In this document: positions 59,391-64,000 of the stretch, in pieces | Layout: each line of letters starts with the position of its first letter | Numbering within the stretch: position 1 is the stretch's first letter | DNA from: Oikopleura dioica | Lineage: Eukaryota; Chordata; Appendicularia; Copelata; Oikopleuridae | Length of the DNA stretch: 64,000 bases | NCBI GenBank assembly: GCA_907165135.1 | Contig: OU015568.1 | Coordinates: forward strand, 3,728,501 to 3,792,500 | Direction: 5' to 3' | The notes under the pieces: generated by a model | The model's input: the letters and a program-made list of their open reading frames with translations, nothing else | What the model was told of the DNA's origin: nothing | The model's database searches: none | Program-made: the position numbers and the translations under genes

Positions 59391-60150
59391 ATGGTTGGTG
59401 TAAGAGTAATTGTGGCAGGCGCCTCAATATTTAGTGAGTGAAATTTTTTTCTTTAATTTTTACAAGAGAATAAAATTTCAAGTCGGAGCTGGAATAAATT
59501 CTGTGTCGTTATCATCTGGGGCTTTTCTTACTCCGCGACCTCCGACTGGGAATACAAATTGTCCGTAAGTGATGAAAATTTCGGCTCCGTATTGATGGAA
59601 ATTTTAAATAAGAGAATTCAAGCTTCAACAAGTATGCGGCCAAGATTGTCGAGATGACAAAGCACGGTGCAGAGTTTTGTGCGAAAGTGAATATTGCCCA
59701 TGTGCAGAAAACTGTCCAAACGGATGCACTAGTTGTGATCATCCCCTTTGCAAAGACTTCAATCAACAGGATGAAATAGTAAGACTGCTTTGTTTGAAAC
59801 CACAGTATAAATTTAATTCAAGAATTTCACCACTGAAAAAATGACCGAAAATGCAACCGAAACAACAGAAACAACAGAAATGATGGTTGAAACAACTGAA
59901 GGCTTTACCACGGAACCAGCGCTTTTCTACCATGCAGCGTATTCTGGAATCAGGAATATGGCGCACAGTCAATTCATTATCTCAAAATTTAGCGGAGATA
60001 AAGCTTGGCTTTCAGGTAGAGAATACGATTAGTTCAAGTATAAACTCAATCTTAGCCGGTTCGAGCGCGAGAGTTATTTATTTTGAACATCAACCCTCGG
60101 AAAAAAGTTCTTACGAGGAGGATCAGGAAACGATAAATAGATGTATTTGA
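59391..60150 (+). CDS. Secreted Cys-rich protein related to the 25-27 kb gene
   Basis: Exons 59391-59433, 59483-59564, 59613-59778, 59823-60015, 60056-60150; 192 residues. The N-terminus VGVRVIVAGASIFIGAG is a signal peptide. The Cys-rich module (CGQDCRDDKARCRVLC, then EYCPCAENCPNGCTSC and NQQDEI) parallels the CPC...CPNGC module of the kelch-like protein at 25206. A Thr/Glu-rich linker (TETTETTEMMVETTEGF) and a short beta-like domain follow. It stops 210 bp before the next gene on the same strand; a missed splice joining the two cannot be excluded. Confidence 0.65.
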
Positions 60151-60211
60151 GCTGGCATTATTGATTTTTTTATTGATGAAAGAACTACTTGATGATGTTT
60201 AAAAACTCGGC

Positions 60212-61819
60212 AAATCAATCATTGTATTGGTCCTTTTCTCAAAATAATAAAATTGAAGTCACTTCGCATTTTCAGAAAGCCAATGTTTTCAAAATAAATG
60301 TAAGTCAATTTTCTATTAATAAATCAATCAAAACCTATGATTGATCGTTTTGAAAAATGATAATCAAGTGAAACACAGGAAGTCGAAGAAGAAGATGATT
60401 TATTTACCGTTTGTCTCGCTGATGATGAAGATATTTGTCTTGCCCAGATGGATAATAAACCGAACGATGAATTTCTCAAAATGGAAAAGAAGAAAAACGC
60501 GAATTATCACAGAATATTTGAATGCCAGTTTCAGTCGTCAAATTTTGCGCCAGAAATATCTGAAAATGCGACAACAACCACGACAACAACAACAACGACA
60601 ACGACAAAGAAAGAACATGGAAACGGCAATAACAATGGCAATAACGGCAACAAACCTTCACCCTCGTTCGCGTCTCTTGGCAACTCTGCTGGAAATATAA
60701 AGAAAGGAAATCCCCACAAATTGGATCTTGACGTTTCAAAACAAAATGGAGACACCATGATTTTCGAATCTGAAAATGGCGTCGATTTTAAAATTTCAGT
60801 GGCTGCCAGTGGCAATAAAGGCCCATTTTATTGGACATCAGGAAGTCCGATTACTTTATCAGAAAACCCTGCTGACGCGGAAATTTTTATCATTAAAAAT
60901 GAGGTATAATTTTCAAAATAATATAGGTAGGCCTCGGACGTAAAAAGACGATTTTCACCATCCGGTCATCGTACGGGAAGATGAGAGGGCTCATTCGAAA
61001 GGTCTTGATAAGGGCTTTCTATTTGACCGATAAAAATAAAATATCTCGAAAAAGAAGCACAGGGCCCAGTTTTTTTATAAGCCCAATAGAAAGCCCCGTT
61101 CAAGAGCTTTCGAATGAGCCTACTCTTGTTACCGTACGACGACCGGCTGGTGGTGATAATTTTTTACATCCGAGGCCTAAATATAGGATAACGAATTGAA
61201 AATCATGCTTGCAAGCGACACAGAAAAATGCGTTGATGAAAGTGGTGACAAGCCAGTTCTTGCACTCTGTTCAGAATCATTGACACAAATTTGGTTGTCA
61301 GAAAGTACAATTATAACGACAACAACAACAACATCAGAAGCAATAAAGTCTTCGAGACCTGGCGAGACAACAAAGACTACATCATCGACTTCAACAACAA
61401 CAACTACCAGTACCACAACCACGAAAAAAAATGGAAACAATGGCAATGGTGGGAAGCCAACAACAACCACTACTACACTTACCTCTAACACAAGCTCTCC
61501 AACCAATACTTCAACAACAACAACAACCAAACAACATGGAAACGGTGGAAACGGTGGAAATGGTAAACCTACAACAACAACCACTACAACTACGAAAACA
61601 TCTACAAGGTCGACTTCAACGATGACCACGAAGACCACCCCAAGAACTACAACAACAACAACAACAAAGAAAGAGAATGGAAACGGAGGAAACGGCAAGC
61701 CTACAACAACGACCACAACAACAAGTTTACCAAGAACAACGACAACAAATGCAGCGGCAACAACAAAGTCTACTACTTCAACAACAACAACAACAACGAA
61801 GAAAAATAACGGAAATTGA
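60212..61819 (+). CDS. Thr/Asn/Gly-rich protein with duplicated beta-like domain
   Basis: Exons about 60212-60306, 60380-60903 and 61188-61819. Two related segments are visible: LYWSFSQNNKIEV...KANVFKIN...VCLADDEDICLA and FYWTSGSPITLSE...AEIFIIKN...MLASDTEKCVDE. Each is followed by low-complexity Thr-rich runs with N-G-N-G-G-N-G-K repeats encoded by ACAACA-type codons, up to the stop. There is no signal peptide at the ATG used here, so the 5' end may be incomplete or the gene may continue the preceding one. The second intron contains a 252-bp inverted-repeat element. Function unknown; glycosylated extracellular matrix is plausible. Confidence 0.5.
60928..61179. mobile_element. Inverted-repeat element with 8-bp target duplication
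   Basis: The ends are TAGGCCTCGGACGTAAAAA and the complement of TAGGCCTCGGATGTAAAAAA, with further pairing inward (CATCCGGTCATCGTACGG against CCGTACGACGACCGGCTG, and TCATTCGAAAG against CTTTCGAATGA). The direct repeat AATATAGG lies at 60920-60927 and 61180-61187. 252 bp, no ORF. An 8-bp duplication suggests a hAT-type element. Confidence 0.85.
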
Positions 61820-61932
61820 GGCAACGGTGGAAATAATGGAAACGGAGGAAAACCGTAAATAATTTTTTCGAGATCAAATTTCTGCATGAAAAATCAAAAT
61901 ACTGAATGAATAAATATCTTTATTATTTATGT

Positions 61933-62269
61933 TTATGAGCTTCGTCCAGGATAAAATTGATTTGTTCCAACAAAACGCCTTGACCGGAATTCGAGCAGTT
62001 TATTTTTGACTTCAACTTCACTTCGAGCGCATTTCTTTTCATTCGATTTTGAACTTGATCATTCATGTAGCCAAAAATCAAGAATCGAACATTTTCCTGA
62101 TTTTATTCAGCGCTTTGGCGCCCAAATCGTCCGAAAACAGTCGAAAATCGGGTTCTCCAACAAGAGGGTATAATTGTGGTAGAAAAATTTCCATGCCGAT
62201 ATTTTTTGTGAGAATACGAAGACGAACGGTCGAAGCGGAATCTTCCAGAATGTTTCTGATGTCGTCCAT
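61933..62269 (-). CDS. Candidate small protein (about 98 aa)
   Basis: The ORF from 62269 (MDDIRNILEDSASTVRLRIL...) looks coding for 63 codons. A 37-nt GT-AG intron (GTTCGATTC...GATCAAG) would join it to a basic tail ending PGRSS at 61933. An alternative downstream frame (start 62066, ending DEAHKHK at 61923) overlaps. The family is not recognised. Confidence 0.35.
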
Positions 62270-63218
62270 GCTTTCAAGTCTTTACGCTTGATTTCCAGAG
62301 ACGGCATGATTTTTATTTTCTGAGCAAATCGCAGTGCATTACATGATCAAAGTGAACTATCAATGATAGTCTATCATCGTCTGCCCGGCAAGAGTTAAGC
62401 AAGTGGAAAATTACTAAATTAAACCTTTTTTTTTGTCCCGGGCTCGGCAATAAAATTGATCGTTCATCTGGAAACCAATTCCTAGGATAGTCAATGATAA
62501 GTTCTGCTTCTGGAATTAAAGAAACTTTTGATGGGCTTAATCTGTTTTTAAATAAAGAATCACTAACATTTTAATTTCTCAATCTTCGTGATATTTGTGA
62601 TAAGTTACGCAAATAATTCTTTTATTTTCAATGAATTTTTATCAAAAATGCTATCGTTAAATAATCTTTTTGAGCCATAACTATATCTTCGATTTCTTCA
62701 AATTGAATAGGTTTCATTTCTTCAGCAATAATTCGCCCAACATTCCAATGTCTTTTCTTGAAAATAATTTATTTTGAGAATAACCTCTGTTAAAACGGCT
62801 CTATTTGACCTTCAAACTTTACCTCAATATAAGCTTGAGTAGCCGAACTAAAAAAATTTTCTCTTTCCATCCGTGCTTCTCTCAATTTTGCACTATTTCG
62901 CTATAGTTCTTATTGAATTTTGAATACTGTGCTTGTATAACTATAAAAGCAGCGAGCTGTATATAATGCTCGCCAAGTAAAAAAATTGATGAAAAGCAGA
63001 TCTTCCTTTCATCGACAGAAAAGAAAAAAAAGAGCACTTGCCACGAACAAACTCAGAGGAATATTTATGAGCTCAATGCCACGCCTTCAAAAGAATTAAA
63101 ATAAAATGTGATGGATTATTCTGCAGACTAACTGTCCGACTACATCATTGTTTTGGAAAATTGACTCAATCTGACGGTAAGGCATCCTGCGCATTTTATG
63201 ATCATAGTATGATCCCAG

Positions 63219-63244
63219 AATTTGGATTGGTACCGGCACCGTCC
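63219..63244. repeat. Solo end of the GGTACC inverted-repeat element
   Basis: Twenty-odd bases, TTTGGATTGGTACCGGCACC plus GTCC, identical to the right end of the element at 29466-29730; the rest of the element is absent here. Confidence 0.7.
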
Positions 63245-63568
63245 ATCCCCGTTATTTATGGGCCAGAAAGTGTATTTTTTATTATCAAATTTATTCCTTG
63301 ATCTTTTATTTGAGGAGAAGAATTCGAAACCTTGCTGGCAGACGTCGTATATAATATACGGTATATTACATATCATATGTAACATATGTAGCAAACTTTG
63401 TGTTCTTCTTTGATCGTTCTTGTCATTTATCACTATTCTGTCGTATTCAGAATGATGAATATTAAGATCAACAAAGACACTAGTATCTTATGATTCTTTT
63501 TGATTTTTATCGTTTTCTTATCAGTCAAGAAACAGAGAAAAAGTCATTCAAAAATCTTTTTAGAAATC

Positions 63569-63935
63569 TCAAATCTCAGCACAGCATCGTTTTGGAATAG
63601 AAATAGGAACCTTGATTCGCTCGATTTTCCCGGAGATTTTCTCGATCGACCTAAAATTCGATTAAAAGGATGAAAGCTTGCTTCGTGACTTACAGCTCAT
63701 ATTCCCGCGTTTTGAATCCTTTTGGGCTGCAGCTGATCATTTGATTCGCCGGTTTTGAGAGTTTTGCTTTGCAGCACTCGAAGTTAAACGTATCCTTCTG
63801 TTGCTGACTCGCTGAAAATTTTATAACAATAACAAGAAACCTGATTTTACGCTAACCATTGCTTCGATGTGCGAAATGAAGAGATGATTTCAAAAAACTT
63901 TTTGTGGGGCCGGAAATCGTAAAAAATCTGTAAGT
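63569..63935 (-). CDS. 3' end of an unrecognised gene (partial)
   Basis: The last exons join in frame: about 63848-63930, 63694-63811 (FNFECCKAKLSKPANQMISC, then KGFKTREYEL) and 63569-63650 (SIEKISGKIERIK, then VPISIPKRCCAEI and stop). GT-AG junctions are TGAGCT-GTAAGT and TTTTAG-G. The upstream part lies beyond the window or near its edge. The sequence is Lys-rich with scattered Cys. No family recognised. Confidence 0.5.
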
Positions 63936-64000
63936 GCAGTTTTCTTCAGCTCGTCGAGACGAGTTGAATGATGGGTCTAACTCCTGGTAACTCTAAGGAT

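Larger units (their letters stand above)
61820..63568. other. Mostly non-coding region with one possible small gene
   Basis: A/T-rich. Contains the candidate small gene at 61933-62269 and the solo GGTACC-element end at 63219-63244; otherwise nothing identifiable. Confidence 0.35.

Noticed and set aside
61177..61887. 236-codon minus-strand ORF rich in Val and Pro
   Set aside because: Antisense of the Thr-rich (ACA/ACC) coding repeat; the composition is an artefact of reading GTT/GTG on the other strand.
1..64000. CRISPR arrays, bacterial operons, riboswitches or viral genes
   Set aside because: The window is intron-rich animal DNA; no regularly spaced direct repeats with unique spacers and no viral-type coding sequences were seen.

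Overview
The window is metazoan nuclear DNA and most likely comes from an appendicularian tunicate of the Oikopleura type. The evidence is: chordate-type genes (MAM/Ig/FN3 receptor tyrosine phosphatase, B4GALNT1-like transferase, obscurin/titin-like muscle protein, MyTH4-FERM protein) packed about one per 2-4 kb; introns that are often only 37-60 nt; several introns that keep the reading frame only with GA-AG or GC-AG ends; same-strand genes separated by 90-200 bp with a 3' splice site just before the downstream ATG, as expected for operons with spliced-leader trans-splicing; and many small inverted-repeat elements. The species itself is inference. All exon models were read by eye from splice consensus and frame, without transcript data.

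Layout. 70-9005 (-): giant Ig/FN3 muscle-type protein. 9936-10947 (-): Thr/Ser-rich secreted protein. 11396-12411 (+): secreted PLA2-like protein lacking the catalytic His-Asp. 12.5-12.8 kb (-): a probable broken gene. 13292-13565 (+): one-pass membrane microprotein. 13654-15.6 kb (-): MyTH4-FERM protein. 16336-17070 (-): prefoldin subunit 5, with a small inverted-repeat element inside its coding sequence. 17183-17254 (-): tRNA-Glu. 17721-20713 (+): astacin metalloprotease with a long PPTE repeat. 24803-21275 (-): a Thr-rich protein followed 90 bp later by a vWA/EGF protein. 25206-27268 (+): secreted Cys-rich kelch-like protein. 27.3-30.9 kb: gene-poor and holding two inverted-repeat elements.

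30891-36963 (+): MAM receptor tyrosine phosphatase with an intact D1 and a degenerate D2. A same-strand series follows: GPAT1-like protein (37537-38902), acidic protein with SUMO-interaction motifs (39063-40697), DNAJC17 (40896-41917) and coatomer delta (42021-44405). 44.6-58.7 kb holds at least five minus-strand genes for secreted peptides of about 55-66 residues, interspersed with an O-fucosyltransferase-like gene (45508-47470, -), a B4GALNT1-like gene (48089-50738, +) and a LARP6-like RNA-binding gene (55512-57147, +). 59391-61819 (+) has a second Cys-rich secreted protein and a Thr/Asn/Gly-rich repeat protein. A partial gene runs off the right end on the minus strand.

The most unusual signal is the link between small terminal-inverted-repeat elements and gene structure. 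One family interrupts coding sequence in both prefoldin 5 and a secreted-peptide gene, each time with a target-site duplication, so it must be spliced out (an introner-like behaviour) or has broken the gene. Another element sits at an intron's 3' end with the splice acceptor inside its 8-bp duplication. In the B4GALNT1-like gene, two related exons each lie just after a TTAGGG telomere-type array, and one array supplies the acceptor AG. Together with in-frame evidence for GA-AG introns, the window looks like a record of recent intron gain under a permissive spliceosome.
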